Notes: a model not told the origin generated them from the letters alone. Shown: positions 20,340 through 30,543, counted from the stretch's first letter. The stretch is 64,000 nucleotides of DNA from Streptomyces sp. NBRC 110028 (GCF_001417735.1 NZ_BBUZ01000023.1:83631-147630); one strand, 5' to 3'. A program made the numbers and translations.

Positions 20340-21989
20340 CTACCGGGTGAAGTGGAAGATTCCCCATGTCACGTGGTTGTTCCTGCCGCCCTCGACCCAG
20401 TTGGTGAGACCTTTCTTCATGTGGGCGAGGTAGTCGGCGCTGACGTGTTCCGCCAGGCCCTCGGACTCCTGGCGGCGGGTCTCCTCCAGGACCCGGGCGT
20501 AGTGCGCGATCAGGTGGTCGCGGTGCTCCTCGAAGCCGCCGCCGACCTCGGTGAAGCCGAGGCGGGCCAGTTCGTGGCGGTAGAAGTCCGGGGAGCCCAT
20601 GGTGTCCAGGTGGATGCGGTCCAGGATGGGGCGCAGGGTTTCGGGCGGGCAGCCGTCCGCCGCCATGGGGTCGGTGAAGATGAGGTGGCCGCCGGGGCGC
20701 AGGACGCGGGCGGCCTCCGCCAGGGGACGGGTGCGGCTGCCGCTGTGCAGGAACGCGTCCTGGGACCAGACGACATCGACGCTGTTGTCCGGCAGCGGGA
20801 TGGTCTCGAAGGAGCCGTCCACCACCTCGATGATCTCGCTGAGCCCGCGCTCGGCGTTGATCGCGCGGTGCCGCTCGTTCTCCACCTCGCTGAGGTTGAG
20901 CGCGGTGACGCGGCAGCCGTAGGTCTCGGCGAGATAGCGCGCCGAGCCGCCGAAGCCGGATCCGAGGTCGAGGACGCGGGAGGAGGGTGTCAGGTCGAGG
21001 CGGCTCGCCATGCGGGCCACGGTGCGCCTGCTGGCCTCGGCGATCGGCTCGTCGGGCCGGTCGTAGAGACCGATGTGGATGTCCTCGCCGCCCCAGACGC
21101 GCCAGTAGAACTCGTCGGCGTCCGTGGAGTTGTAGTAGGCGCGGGCGGTGCCGACGGTCGCGGAATAGTCGGCGGTCGGCTCGTCCGTCGCGATGTACTC
21201 CTTCTCCGCGACGTGGATGAAGAAGTCGGGCCGCTCCTCCCGGTAGGTGTGCTGGAAGTCGCCGTACGTCTCGATCCGCTGGAAGCCGACCTCCTGCATG
21301 AGCCGGCGCGTGTAGTCCTTGCGCAGCGGAAACATGTTGAGGTGGTAGACGGAATCGTCGGGGAAGCTGTAGCGCATGCGGCACAGCCCCTCGTCGACGT
21401 GCTCCGGCTCGACCGCGACGTCTTCGCCGCAGTAGTAGTACACGTGCTTGCTGGTGAAGCCGTTGTCGAGCATCGCGTCGTAGTTGCGGTGGTCCAGGAT
21501 GAGGATGCCGTCGTGCTTGAGCATCGCGTAGAACTCGGCGAGGGCCTTGCGCCGGTCACGCTCCGAGAAGAGGTGCGTGAAGGAATTGCCGAGACAGACG
21601 ATGGCGTCGTACTGGCCGTGCACGTCGCGGTTGAGCCAGCGCCAGTCGGCCTGGACGACGCGGAGGATGTGCTCGCCGTGTTTGAGCCCGTTGTCGAACG
21701 CCTGGGCGAGCATTTCGGCGCTTCCGTCGACGCTCGCGGTCTCGAATCCGGCTTCCAGAAGCCGTACCGAATGAAACCCGGTCCCCGTGGCCACATCGAG
21801 GACCGTCTTTACGCCACGCTCCCGAAGGAGGTCGATGAAGAACGTACCCTCACTTTCCGATCGCTTTTCCCAGTCGATGAGCGAGTCCCATTTTTCAACG
21901 AAGCTTGGTACGTACTCCTCGGTGTAGTGATCGGTGTCCCTGACCTCGAATGGATTGTCTCCGAATTTCTGGACAGATCGCGCAGAAAT
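20340..21989 (-). CDS. Bifunctional glycine/sarcosine and sarcosine/dimethylglycine N-methyltransferase (betaine synthesis), AUU start
   Basis: About 549 aa if read from ATT at 21989. It makes the osmoprotectant glycine betaine from glycine by three SAM-dependent methylations. The N-terminal half resembles GSMT: FGDNPFEVRDTDHYTEEYV, ATGTGFHSVRLLEAGFE, DWRWLNRDVHGQYDAIVCLG. The C-terminal half resembles SDMT: VLDLGSGFGGSARYLAE, VDGSFETIPLPDNSVDVVWS, FTDPMAADGCPP. The first ATG/GTG/TTG in frame is the GTG at 21794, which would remove ~65 conserved residues. The frame upstream is open to a stop at 22067 but has no ATG, GTG or TTG. ATT at 21987-21989 follows GGAGG (21997-22001) at the ideal 7 nt. 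A frameshift or sequencing error upstream is the main alternative. Confidence 0.85.
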   Translation of the reverse strand: MSARSVQKFGDNPFEVRDTDHYTEEYVPSFVEKWDSLIDWEKRSESEGTFFIDLLRERGVKTVLDVATGTGFHSVRLLEAGFETASVDGSAEMLAQAFDNGLKHGEHILRVVQADWRWLNRDVHGQYDAIVCLGNSFTHLFSERDRRKALAEFYAMLKHDGILILDHRNYDAMLDNGFTSKHVYYYCGEDVAVEPEHVDEGLCRMRYSFPDDSVYHLNMFPLRKDYTRRLMQEVGFQRIETYGDFQHTYREERPDFFIHVAEKEYIATDEPTADYSATVGTARAYYNSTDADEFYWRVWGGEDIHIGLYDRPDEPIAEASRRTVARMASRLDLTPSSRVLDLGSGFGGSARYLAETYGCRVTALNLSEVENERHRAINAERGLSEIIEVVDGSFETIPLPDNSVDVVWSQDAFLHSGSRTRPLAEAARVLRPGGHLIFTDPMAADGCPPETLRPILDRIHLDTMGSPDFYRHELARLGFTEVGGGFEEHRDHLIAHYARVLEETRRQESEGLAEHVSADYLAHMKKGLTNWVEGGRNNHVTWGIFHFTR

Positions 21990-21996
21990 AACGAAA

Positions 21997-22001
21997 CCTC
22001 C
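21997..22001 (-). promoter_or_regulatory. Shine-Dalgarno that decides the AUU start
   Basis: On the minus strand GGAGG is separated from ATT (21989-21987) by TTTCGTT. No other candidate start codon stands at this spacing in the methyltransferase frame. Confidence 0.6.
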
Positions 22002-22164
22002 GGTACTGAGACAGCGGACAACGGCACCCGTGTCCAGAAGTGCGCCTCCCCGGAGCCGCGTGATCTATGCCACCCACGAGGCCAATTGCATGTAAATACC
22101 AGGCAACACGGACCGACCTATCTGGAATACACCGCTTTATGCTGTTCTTTAGCGTTTCGCCCCG

Positions 22165-23316
22165 TTACGCCTGTACGGCGGGGCGGGACCGCTCCGTCGC
22201 CGCGATGGTCGCCGAGCCCACGACGCGGGTGCCGTCGTAGAGCACGATCGCCTGGCCCGGGGCCACTCCGCGGACCGGCTCGGCGAAGGTCACCCGCAGC
22301 TCGCCGTCCACCGGCTCGGCCGTCACCCCGGTCTCGCCGCCGTGGGCGCGGAGCTGGGCGGTGTAGGTGCCGGGACCGGTGGGCGCGGCGCCGCACCAGC
22401 GGGGCTTGATGGCGGTGAGCGCCGAGACGTCCAGGGCCTCGGCGGGGCCGACGGTGACCGTGTTGTTCACCGGGGAGATGTCCAGCACGTACCGCGGCTT
22501 GCCGTCGGGCGCCGGGTGGCCGATGCGCAGCCCCTTGCGCTGGCCGATGGTGAAGCCGTACGCGCCCTCGTGGGTGCCGAGCTTGTGGCCGCCCTCGTCG
22601 ACGATGTCGCCTTCGGCGGTGCCGAGGTGACGGGCGAGGAAGCCCTGGGTGTCGCCGTCCGCGATGAAGCAGATGTCGTGGCTGTCGGGCTTCTTGGCGA
22701 CGGCCAGACCGCGCCGCTCGGCCTCGGCGCGGATCTCGTCCTTGGTGGTCAGGGTGTCACCGAGGGGGAACATGGCGTGGGCGAGCTGCCGCTCGTCCAG
22801 GACGCCGAGGACGTACGACTGGTCCTTGGCCATGTCGCTGGCCCGGTGCAGCTCCAGTGCGCCGTCCTCGCCGCGGACGACCGTGGCGTAGTGGCCGGTG
22901 CACACGGCGTCGAAGCCGAGCGCGAGGGCCTTGTCCAGCAGCGCGGCGAACTTGATCTTCTCGTTGCAGCGCAGGCAGGGGTTGGGGGTGCGGCCCGCCT
23001 CGTACTCGGCGATGAAGTCCTCGACCACGTCCTCGCGGAACCGCTCGGCCAGGTCCCACACGTAGAAGGGGATGCCGATCACATCGGCGGCCCGGCGGGC
23101 GTCGCGCGAGTCCTCGATGGTGCAGCAGCCGCGGGCGCCGGTGCGGAAGGACTGCGGATTGGCGGAGAGCGCGAGGTGGACGCCGGTCACATCGTGGCCC
23201 GCCTCGGCCGCCCGCGCGGCGGCGACCGCCGAGTCAACGCCGCCGGACATGGCGGCGAGGACGCGCAGGCGACGGCCGTCGCGGGGACCTGTGGGCGCAC
23301 CGGGGAAGTCAGTCAT
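22165..23316 (-). CDS. mnmA: tRNA-specific 2-thiouridylase
   Basis: 383 aa. MnmA thiolates U34 of Glu, Gln and Lys tRNAs, using persulfide sulfur from a cysteine desulfurase. The ATP-binding PP-loop [13 protein letters not shown] is near the N-terminus. The two catalytic cysteines sit in [12 protein letters not shown] and in [12 protein letters not shown], and GHYATV and [11 protein letters not shown] are further signatures. It has an extra CC pair ([11 protein letters not shown]), characteristic of the actinobacterial branch. The cysteine desulfurase at 25168-26337, three genes upstream on the same strand, is the likely sulfur donor. Confidence 0.96.
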   Translation of the reverse strand: MTDFPGAPTGPRDGRRLRVLAAMSGGVDSAVAAARAAEAGHDVTGVHLALSANPQSFRTGARGCCTIEDSRDARRAADVIGIPFYVWDLAERFREDVVEDFIAEYEAGRTPNPCLRCNEKIKFAALLDKALALGFDAVCTGHYATVVRGEDGALELHRASDMAKDQSYVLGVLDERQLAHAMFPLGDTLTTKDEIRAEAERRGLAVAKKPDSHDICFIADGDTQGFLARHLGTAEGDIVDEGGHKLGTHEGAYGFTIGQRKGLRIGHPAPDGKPRYVLDISPVNNTVTVGPAEALDVSALTAIKPRWCGAAPTGPGTYTAQLRAHGGETGVTAEPVDGELRVTFAEPVRGVAPGQAIVLYDGTRVVGSATIAATERSRPAVQA

Positions 23317-23367
23317 AACCCAGCCAGCATAATTCGCTGCGCGGGGAACGGATAACGGGTTCCGCGC

Positions 23368-24279
23368 TCAGCCGGCGCGGACGCTTTCCAGCACGCGCCC
23401 GGCCAGGTCAAGGGCCTGATCGGCGTCCTTGGCGAGGTAGGACAGCTCGACGAAGCAGTGCTCGACGCCCGCCTCCCGCTCCGCGCGGGTGATCGTGGCC
23501 GCGATGTCCTCGACCGAGGCGTCGGCATCGGGGTTGACGCGGAGGATCGCGCCGAAACGGGCCGGATCCCGTCCCTCCCGCTCGACCGTCTCCCGCAGCC
23601 CGGCCAGGCCTTGGGCTACGGGCGCGATGGGGTCGGTCCCGGCGTACTTCCGGCCGACGAGCGCGATGGGCAGCCAGCCGTCGGCGCGCCGGGCGGCCCG
23701 GGCGAGGGCGGCGGGGGCGAAGGCGCCCAGGTAGACCGGTGGGCCGGGGCGGCCGACGGGTTTGAGGTCGATGTGGCTGGCGGGCACGGTCCAGTGTTCG
23801 CCGCGGTGCTCGACCGGGTTCTCCGTCCACCAGGCGGTGAGCACGTCCAGGCATTCGTCGAGCCGGCGGCCGCGCTCGGCCATGGGGATGCCCGTCGTCT
23901 CGTACTCCTCGGGCGACCAGCCGGTGCCGAGGCCGACCAGCAGCCGGCCCGCGCTCAGCAGGTCGACGCTGGTGAGGGAGCGGGCGAGCAGCGCGGGCGC
24001 GTACCAGGGGGCGTTGATGACGTTGGTGCCGAGCTGGACGCGTTCGGTGACCGCGGCGGCGGTGGCCAGCAGGGCGAACGGGTCCAGGGCGGAGCGGAAT
24101 TCCGGCGGGATCACATCCGTACCGGCGTAGCCGACCTTCGGGTCGACCGGGGCGAGCAGCCGGTCGCCGACCCACAGGCTGTCCGCGCCGAGCGCTTCGG
24201 CCTGCTGTGCGAAGCGTGTGACGTGCTGTGGATGGTGGGCCAGATCACCGAATTGGGGAAGGGTGAACCCGATGCGCAT
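23368..24279 (-). CDS. LLM-class F420-dependent oxidoreductase
   Basis: 303 aa with a luciferase-like TIM barrel: MRIGFTLPQFGDLAHHPQHV at the N-terminus, EALGADSLWVGDRLLAP, then VQLGTNVINAPWYAPALLAR, and SAGRLLVGLGTGWSPEEYE, a block shared by TIGR03619-type proteins. These use F420 or FMN to oxidise or reduce varied small molecules; the substrate here is unknown. It lies between mnmA (same strand, 51 bp away) and the divergent amidase. Confidence 0.85.
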   Translation of the reverse strand: MRIGFTLPQFGDLAHHPQHVTRFAQQAEALGADSLWVGDRLLAPVDPKVGYAGTDVIPPEFRSALDPFALLATAAAVTERVQLGTNVINAPWYAPALLARSLTSVDLLSAGRLLVGLGTGWSPEEYETTGIPMAERGRRLDECLDVLTAWWTENPVEHRGEHWTVPASHIDLKPVGRPGPPVYLGAFAPAALARAARRADGWLPIALVGRKYAGTDPIAPVAQGLAGLRETVEREGRDPARFGAILRVNPDADASVEDIAATITRAEREAGVEHCFVELSYLAKDADQALDLAGRVLESVRAG

Positions 24280-24425
24280 ACGGCGGCTCCTCGTCGACTC
24301 GTTGTCCTCGGGCTACGGGTGATCCTCTCCGTTGGTTCAATATTCAGCTACCCGTCGGCGTACGGTTCGCGCCATGATCCGCAAGCGGCGGAACCGCACG
24401 CGTGGGCCCGCGCGTTGAAGCCTGC

Positions 24426-25094
24426 GTGAGTGAAACCAACGGCGGCGTGCGCCGCCGCATGAGCCGGCGCACGCTGCTGCTGGGCGGTACCGCGGCCGGT
24501 CTCGGCGCGGCCGGTCTCGCCGGGTATGCCGCGCGGGACAGCCTGGAGCACCTGTGGTGGCGGATGCCCGGTGAGCAACGGCCGCGGAAGGAGGGCGCCG
24601 TCGACCACCCGGGCGCTGACTGGGTGGCGGCCTCCGGGGCCAACTACCGCCGCGCCGACCGGCCGTACGACTACACGGTGGACCGGGTGGTGATCCATGT
24701 CGTGCAGGGTTCCTACGAGGACGCGCTCAAGGTCTTCCGGGACCCCGGGCACCGCGCCGCGGCGCACTACGTGGTGCGCCGCGACGGGCACATAGCGCAG
24801 ACGGTCCGCGAGCTGGACGTGGCGTTCCACGCGGGCAACCGCTCGTACAACGAGCGCAGCGTCGGCATCGAGCACGAGGGCTTCGTCACCCGGCCCCAGG
24901 ACTTCACGGACGCCATGTACCGGTCCTCGGCCCGGCTGACCGCGGCGATCTGCGAGCGCTACGGGATGGAGCGGGACCGCGAGCACATCGTGGCCCACTC
25001 GGAGGTGCCGGGCACCGACCACACCGACCCCGGCCGCCACTGGGACTGGGACCGCTATCTGGAGCTGGTGCGGGCGGTACGGATCGCCACGTGA
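24426..25094 (+). CDS. Tat-exported N-acetylmuramoyl-L-alanine amidase (Amidase_2/PGRP-like)
   Basis: 222 aa from GTG at 24426. The N-terminus has a twin-arginine motif (SRRTLLLGGTAAGLGAAGLA). The amidase domain shows VIHVVQGSYEDALKVF (first zinc histidine), SAHYVV-like AAHYVVRRDG, SVGIEHEGF and the second zinc block HSEVPGTDHTDPG, ending WDWDRYLELV. It cleaves the amide bond between muramic acid and the peptide stem, for cell-wall remodelling or turnover outside the membrane. A GTG-initiated short leader is assumed; MSRRTLL (11 codons later) is an alternative start. Divergent from the LLM oxidoreductase. Confidence 0.88.
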   Translation: MSETNGGVRRRMSRRTLLLGGTAAGLGAAGLAGYAARDSLEHLWWRMPGEQRPRKEGAVDHPGADWVAASGANYRRADRPYDYTVDRVVIHVVQGSYEDALKVFRDPGHRAAAHYVVRRDGHIAQTVRELDVAFHAGNRSYNERSVGIEHEGFVTRPQDFTDAMYRSSARLTAAICERYGMERDREHIVAHSEVPGTDHTDPGRHWDWDRYLELVRAVRIAT

Positions 25095-25167
25095 GCGCGG
25101 GGGCCACGTCGCTCAGGCGGTGCCGAAGACGACGGCGAGCGGGCGGTCGGCCGCGCGATCTCGCCGG

Positions 25168-26337
25168 TCAACTGAGCCCCGCGCCGCGCGCCCGTTCCAC
25201 GGCCGGGCCGATCGCCTCCGCCACCGCCTCGACATCGGCCTTGGTCGACGTATGGCCGAGCGAGAAGCGCAGGGTGCCGCGCGCCAGGGCCGCGTCGGTT
25301 CCGGTGGCCAGCACCACATGGCTGGGCTGGGCGACCCCGGCGGTGCAGGCCGAGCCCGTGGAGCATTCGATGCCCCGCGCGTCCAGCAGCAGGAGCAGCG
25401 AGTCGCCCTCGCAGCCGGGGAAGGAGAAGTGGGCATTGGCCGGGAGGCGGCCGCCCGGATCGGGGTCGCCGCCGAGGACCGCTTCGGGGACGGCGGTGCG
25501 GACGGCGGTGATGAGCGCGTCGCGCAGCGCGCCGATCTCCCGCGCGAACTCCTCGCGGTGCTCGGCGGCGTACGCGCCGGCCACGGCGAAGGAGGCGACG
25601 GCGGGGACGTCGAGGGTGCCCGAGCGCACCTGGCGCTCCTGGCCACCACCGTGCAGGACGGGCACGGGGGCGTACTCGCGGCCCAGCAGCAGCGCGCCGA
25701 TGCCGTACGGACCGCCGATCTTGTGGCCGCTGACCGTCATGGCGGCCAGGCCGGAGGCGGCGAAGCCGACGTCGAGCTGGCCGAAGGCCTGGACCGCGTC
25801 GGCATGCAGCGGAACGTCGAACTCCGCCGCTACGTCGGCGAGTTCGCGCACCGGCTGGACGGTGCCGATCTCGTTGTTGGCCCACATGACGGTCGCGAGG
25901 GCGACGTCCGCGGGGTCGCGGGCGATCGCCTCGCGCAGCGCGTCCGGGTGGACGCGCCCGTACGCGTCGACCGGGAGCCACTCGACCCGCGCGCCCTCGT
26001 GCTCGGCGAGCCAGTCGACCGCGTCGAGCACGGCGTGGTGCTCGACGGGGCTGGCGAGCAACCGGGTACGGGCCGGGTCGGCGTCGCGGCGGGACCAGTA
26101 GAGCCCCTTGACGGCGAGGTTGTCGGCCTCGGTCCCGCCCGAGGTGAAGACGACCTCGCTGGGGCGGGCGCCCAGTGACTCGGCGAGGGATTCACGGGAC
26201 TCCTCGACGGTACGGCGGGCCCGCCGGCCGGCGGCGTGCAGGGAGGACGCGTTACCGGTGACGGCGAGCTGGGCGGTCATCGCCTGCACCGCCTCCGGAA
26301 GCATCGGGGTGGTGGCGGCGTGGTCGAGATAAACCAT
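25168..26337 (-). CDS. Cysteine desulfurase (NifS/IscS class)
   Basis: 389 aa. A PLP enzyme moving sulfur from cysteine to an enzyme persulfide. The start [20 protein letters not shown] is diagnostic, the PLP lysine is in [30 protein letters not shown] binds the cofactor, and the persulfide cysteine is in [13 protein letters not shown]. The short active-site loop region marks an IscS/NifS-type enzyme. It lies upstream of mnmA on the same strand and is its plausible partner in tRNA thiolation; Fe-S assembly is also possible. Confidence 0.94.
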   Translation of the reverse strand: MVYLDHAATTPMLPEAVQAMTAQLAVTGNASSLHAAGRRARRTVEESRESLAESLGARPSEVVFTSGGTEADNLAVKGLYWSRRDADPARTRLLASPVEHHAVLDAVDWLAEHEGARVEWLPVDAYGRVHPDALREAIARDPADVALATVMWANNEIGTVQPVRELADVAAEFDVPLHADAVQAFGQLDVGFAASGLAAMTVSGHKIGGPYGIGALLLGREYAPVPVLHGGGQERQVRSGTLDVPAVASFAVAGAYAAEHREEFAREIGALRDALITAVRTAVPEAVLGGDPDPGGRLPANAHFSFPGCEGDSLLLLLDARGIECSTGSACTAGVAQPSHVVLATGTDAALARGTLRFSLGHTSTKADVEAVAEAIGPAVERARGAGLS

Positions 26338-26444
26338 GGTGAGCTCGATTCTACGAGCCGTGGGGCGAGGCCGTACCGGGTGCGCGGGCGCGGAGTCCGC
26401 GCGACCCCTTTTTTCTTCGGTAAGGAGTGTCTAGGGTTTTACTC

Positions 26445-27296
26445 ATGACAGCCGCTGATGACTGGGACCTGGACCGCACGTATCGCAGCGCCTCCGGCGA
26501 GGTCCGCTGGGCCATTCTGGGCTCGCCGGACGCCCCGCCGGTGGTGCTCCTGCACGGCACGCCGTTCTCCTCGTACGTCTGGCGGGCCTTCGCCCGCGCC
26601 CTCGCCGACCGGTGGCGGGTGTTCGTCTGGGACATGCCGGGCTATGGGGTCTCCGAGAAGAGCGCGGGCCAGGACGTCTCCCTCGCCGCGCAGGGGCGGG
26701 TCTTCGGTGAGCTGCTCGACCACTGGGGGCTGACCGCGCCCGGGGCGGAACCGGTCGTCGTCGCCCATGACTTCGGCGGGTGTGTCGCGCTGCGGGCGCA
26801 TCTGCTGCACGGGGCGCGCTACCGGCGGCTGGCCCTGGTCGACCCCGTCGCTCTGCCGCCGTTCGGCTCCGCCGCGTATCAGCTGTTCGGCGGTCACGCC
26901 GAGGTCTTCGAGCGGTTGCCGCCGGCGCTGCATCGGGCGCTGGTGCGGGAGTACATCGGCTCCACGGGCGGGCCGGGGCTGCGGTCGGGGGTTCTGGATC
27001 GGCTCGTCGAACCGTGGTGCGGGGATGCGGGGCAGCCCGCCTTCTACCGGCAGATCGCGCAGAACGATCAGAGGTTCATCGATGAGATCGCGGGGCGGTA
27101 CGGGGAGGTTTCGGGGCCGGTGCTGGTGTGCTGGGGCACGGATGACGCGTGGATTCCGGTCGCGCACGCGGAGGAGCTGGCGGCGCGGATTCCGGGGGCG
27201 CGGGTGCGGTTGATCGAGGGCGCGGGGCATGTGGTGCAGGAGGATGCGCCGGCGGAGCTGATGGCCGCGGTGTGGGAGTTCCTCGGGGAGGGCTGA
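26445..27296 (+). CDS. Alpha/beta hydrolase (haloalkane dehalogenase-like)
   Basis: 283 aa from the ATG at 26445; a GTG six codons earlier overlaps AAGGAG and is less likely. The oxyanion block VVLLHGTPFSSYVWRAFARAL is followed by WDMPGYGVSEKS. The nucleophile elbow reads VVAHDFGGCVALRAH, so Asp replaces Ser as in dehalogenase-like and epoxide-hydrolase-like members. The catalytic acid region is VCWGTDDAWIPV and the histidine is GAGHVVQED. Likely hydrolysis of a small hydrophobic substrate. Divergent from the desulfurase gene with a 107-bp gap. Confidence 0.87.
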   Translation: MTAADDWDLDRTYRSASGEVRWAILGSPDAPPVVLLHGTPFSSYVWRAFARALADRWRVFVWDMPGYGVSEKSAGQDVSLAAQGRVFGELLDHWGLTAPGAEPVVVAHDFGGCVALRAHLLHGARYRRLALVDPVALPPFGSAAYQLFGGHAEVFERLPPALHRALVREYIGSTGGPGLRSGVLDRLVEPWCGDAGQPAFYRQIAQNDQRFIDEIAGRYGEVSGPVLVCWGTDDAWIPVAHAEELAARIPGARVRLIEGAGHVVQEDAPAELMAAVWEFLGEG

Positions 27297-27367
27297 GGTT
27301 GTGGGTGCGGGTGCCGGTGCGGGTGCGCCTGCGGCGGACTGCTCCCCTGCCCCGCCCCTTCCCGAAA

Positions 27368-27384
27368 CCGGGGCTCCGCCCCGG
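27368..27384 (+). terminator. Hairpin after alpha/beta hydrolase gene
   Basis: CCGGGGC-TCC-GCCCCGG, a 7-bp stem 71 nt past the stop. It lies just ahead of the second copy of the dispersed repeat. Confidence 0.5.
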
Positions 27385-27404
27385 ACCCCGTCTCGGGCGC
27401 TCGG

Positions 27405-27465
27405 GGTTTCGTGGGCGGGTGCGGGGCGGTGGGTGGGTTGTGCCCACCCACTCCGCCCCGCGGAA
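27405..27465 (+). repeat. Dispersed 61-bp extragenic repeat, copy B
   Basis: Gap-free match, in opposite orientation, to 6347-6407 with 8 mismatches. It lies between the hydrolase and SRPBCC genes, which converge here, and contains the shared core GTGGGTGGGTTGTGCCCACC, a dyad that can form a hairpin. Confidence 0.7.
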
Positions 27466-27495
27466 CGATGGCCCACGACCAGGCCCACAACGGGT

Positions 27496-28371
27496 TCACC
27501 CCCGCATGCGCAGCAGCTTGGCGGCCAGGAGGGCGATGTGGCGGCGCCAGGCGGTGAGGGACCGGGTTCGCTCCTGCTCCGCGCCCGGCGGGCCGGTCTG
27601 GGTGAGGATGAGGCGGGCGCCGTGGCCGGTGCCCCGGGCCAGTTCCCAGCGGACCCGGCCGGCGGGCCGCCCGGCGTGCTCCCAGTCGTAGGACAGCGTC
27701 CGGGGCGCCTCGGCCTCGGTGATCGCGCCCGCCGGGACCCCCTCGGTGCGGAATCCGAACGGCACCGGCTCCCCGGCCGTGAGCCCGGCCGCGCCGGTCT
27801 GCCCGGCCAGCGCCTGCCACACCGTCTCGGCGGGGCGGACCAGTTGGCGCTCGAAGCGCAGCCGCCAGCCGCCGTCCTCGGTGGTCTCCACCGCGCCCTC
27901 GGCCAGGCCGAACGCCTCGACGTACGACTCGTGCAGCTCGGCCATGTCGCCCGGGGCGGGCTCCTCGCCGCCGAGCAGCGCGGCGAGGGCGGTGATGCAG
28001 GCGTGCCAGCCGGAGGCGAAGCTCGCGGCGCCGAAGCGGTCGCCGAAGGTGTGGGTGAGGGTCAGCAGACAGCCCTCCCCGTCGGGGCGCAGCTCCCAGC
28101 GGAGCTGGTCGTCGCCCCAGGTGAAGGCGAAGACACGGGGCGGGTCCAGCTCGGTGACCACGCCCTCCATGTCGGGGGCCTCACGGCCGGGGAAGACGAA
28201 GCCCATCCGGCCGCCGACCTCAAGGTCCACCCGGACCTCGGAGGGGAACCAGTGGGCCAGTTCGGCCGGGTCGGTCAGGGCCTGCCAGACCCTCTCCGGG
28301 GGATGGGCGAGGCGGCGCTCCAGGCGCAGGGCGGAGCGGCCGCCGCCGGACTGGCTGAGGGTGTCCTTCAT
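27496..28371 (-). CDS. Tandem-domain SRPBCC/AHSA1 family protein
   Basis: 291 aa from the ATG at 28371. Two AHSA1-like domains in a row: the first ~15-150 (LERRLAHPPERVWQALTDPA, HWFPSEVRV, LTLTHTFGDR), the second ~165-285 (RFERQLVRPAETVWQALAGQ, GRVRWELARGTGHGARLILT). Each keeps the R/E...PPE(R/T)VWQAL helix typical of the family. Its start overlaps the ArsR stop by 4 nt (ATGA), so both proteins come from one transcript. ArsR plus SRPBCC pairs are common in actinobacteria; the ligand is unknown. Confidence 0.88.
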   Translation of the reverse strand: MKDTLSQSGGGRSALRLERRLAHPPERVWQALTDPAELAHWFPSEVRVDLEVGGRMGFVFPGREAPDMEGVVTELDPPRVFAFTWGDDQLRWELRPDGEGCLLTLTHTFGDRFGAASFASGWHACITALAALLGGEEPAPGDMAELHESYVEAFGLAEGAVETTEDGGWRLRFERQLVRPAETVWQALAGQTGAAGLTAGEPVPFGFRTEGVPAGAITEAEAPRTLSYDWEHAGRPAGRVRWELARGTGHGARLILTQTGPPGAEQERTRSLTAWRRHIALLAAKLLRMRG

Positions 28372-28676
28372 GGCTCTTCTCCGTCGAGGTGGCGTTCCAG
28401 CGCGTCGAGGCGGTCGGTCCACAGCCGCCGGTACGGGGCGAGCCAGGCGTCGATCTCGGCCAGCGGCTCGGGGCACAGCTCGTACCACCGCCGCTGGGCG
28501 TCCCGGCGCACCCGCACCAGCCCGGCCTCGCGCAGCACCCGCAGGTGCTTGGAGGTGCCGGGCTGGGTCAGCCCGAGCCGGTCGGTCAGCTCGCCGACCA
28601 GTCGGGGGCGCTCCAGGAGGAGGTCCAGGATCTGCCGTCGGCTCGGCTCCGCGAGCACGTCGAACGGTATGGGCAT
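28368..28676 (-). CDS. ArsR-family winged-helix regulator
   Basis: 102 aa from the ATG at 28676, where the conserved MPIPFDVLAEPSRRQILDLL begins. The recognition helix is LTQPGTSKHLRVLREAGLVR and the wing is VRRDAQRRWYEL, with a helical C-terminus (DAWLAPYRRLWTDRLDALER). No metal-binding cysteine motif (ELCVC) is present, so this is the non-metal PadR/SdpR-like type. It is translationally coupled to the SRPBCC gene. The inverted repeat just upstream (28691-28713) is its probable operator, implying autoregulation. Confidence 0.9.
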   Translation of the reverse strand: MPIPFDVLAEPSRRQILDLLLERPRLVGELTDRLGLTQPGTSKHLRVLREAGLVRVRRDAQRRWYELCPEPLAEIDAWLAPYRRLWTDRLDALERHLDGEEP

Positions 28677-28690
28677 GAAGGGAAATATAG

Positions 28691-28713
28691 CTTGCGGGGT
28701 ATATAGCCGCAAG
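28691..28713. promoter_or_regulatory. Inverted repeat, probable ArsR operator
   Basis: CTTGCGG and CCGCAAG, separated by 9 nt, lie 15 nt upstream of the regulator start. ATATAG also repeats directly (28685 and 28701). The spacing of the arms (about 1.5 turns) and location fit a dimeric repressor on its own promoter. Confidence 0.55.
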
Positions 28714-28730
28714 GGAATGTAGCTGTCCGG

Positions 28731-29390
28731 TCAGATGTCTTCGGTCGCCGTGCTGCGGCGGTTCCACGCGCGCGGCGCCCGCCATCCGTACCGCATCGCC
28801 AGCAGCCGGGCGACGAAGGCCACCACGGCCGCGAGGGCGCTGGTGGCCCCGGAGAGCGCGCCGAAGTGGATGAGCAGGGCGGCTATGGACGCGCCCACGA
28901 TGGCGGGGACGGCGTACAGGTCGCGGTCCCAGCGCAGCAGCGAGGGCACCTCATGGGCGAGGACGTCGCGCAGCACGCCGCCGCCGACCGCGGTCGCCAT
29001 GCCGAGGGTGACGGACGAGGTGAGGCCGAGCCCGTGCTCGTGCGCCTTCACGGTGCCCTCGACGCAGAACAGCCCCAGCCCGGCCGCGTCGAAGACGCCC
29101 ACCGCCCGGGTGATCCGCTCGACCTGGGGGTGCAGGAAGAAGACGATGACGGTGGCGACGAGCGGGGTGAAGAAGTAGCCGAGGTCGACGAAGGCGGCGG
29201 GCGGCACCGCGCCGATCACCAGGTCCCGGAACACCCCGCCGCCCAGCGCGGTGACCTCGGCGAGCACCGCCATGCCGAAGACATCGAAGTTCTTGCGCAC
29301 CGCGAGCAGCGCACCGGAGATCGCGAAGACGAAGATCCCGACGACCTCGAACGCGTGCTGGACGGACGGAGTGACCAGTTCGATGAGCAC
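28731..29390 (-). CDS. TRIC-type cation channel family protein (UPF0126/YvgT-like)
   Basis: 219 aa, all membrane: about seven hydrophobic helices in two related halves. Each half carries the family glycine block, TALGGGVFRDLVIG in the first and TAVGGGVLRDVLA in the second. Prokaryotic TRIC proteins form trimeric monovalent-cation channels. The C-terminus is basic (RYGWRAPRAWNRRS). It sits 41 nt after oppF on the same strand and may be read from the opp transcript, though no functional link is known. Confidence 0.87.
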   Translation of the reverse strand: MLIELVTPSVQHAFEVVGIFVFAISGALLAVRKNFDVFGMAVLAEVTALGGGVFRDLVIGAVPPAAFVDLGYFFTPLVATVIVFFLHPQVERITRAVGVFDAAGLGLFCVEGTVKAHEHGLGLTSSVTLGMATAVGGGVLRDVLAHEVPSLLRWDRDLYAVPAIVGASIAALLIHFGALSGATSALAAVVAFVARLLAMRYGWRAPRAWNRRSTATEDI

Positions 29391-29431
29391 CCGACATTGT
29401 TATCCGACGATGCCGCCGCGCCCGCCCCGTC

Positions 29432-30543
<1,112 letters not shown>

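Noticed and set aside
20990..21796. Alternative frames overlapping the betaine methyltransferase
   Set aside because: Their translations are Thr/Ser/Arg-rich with no domains, and the GSMT/SDMT frame carries clear SAM motifs.
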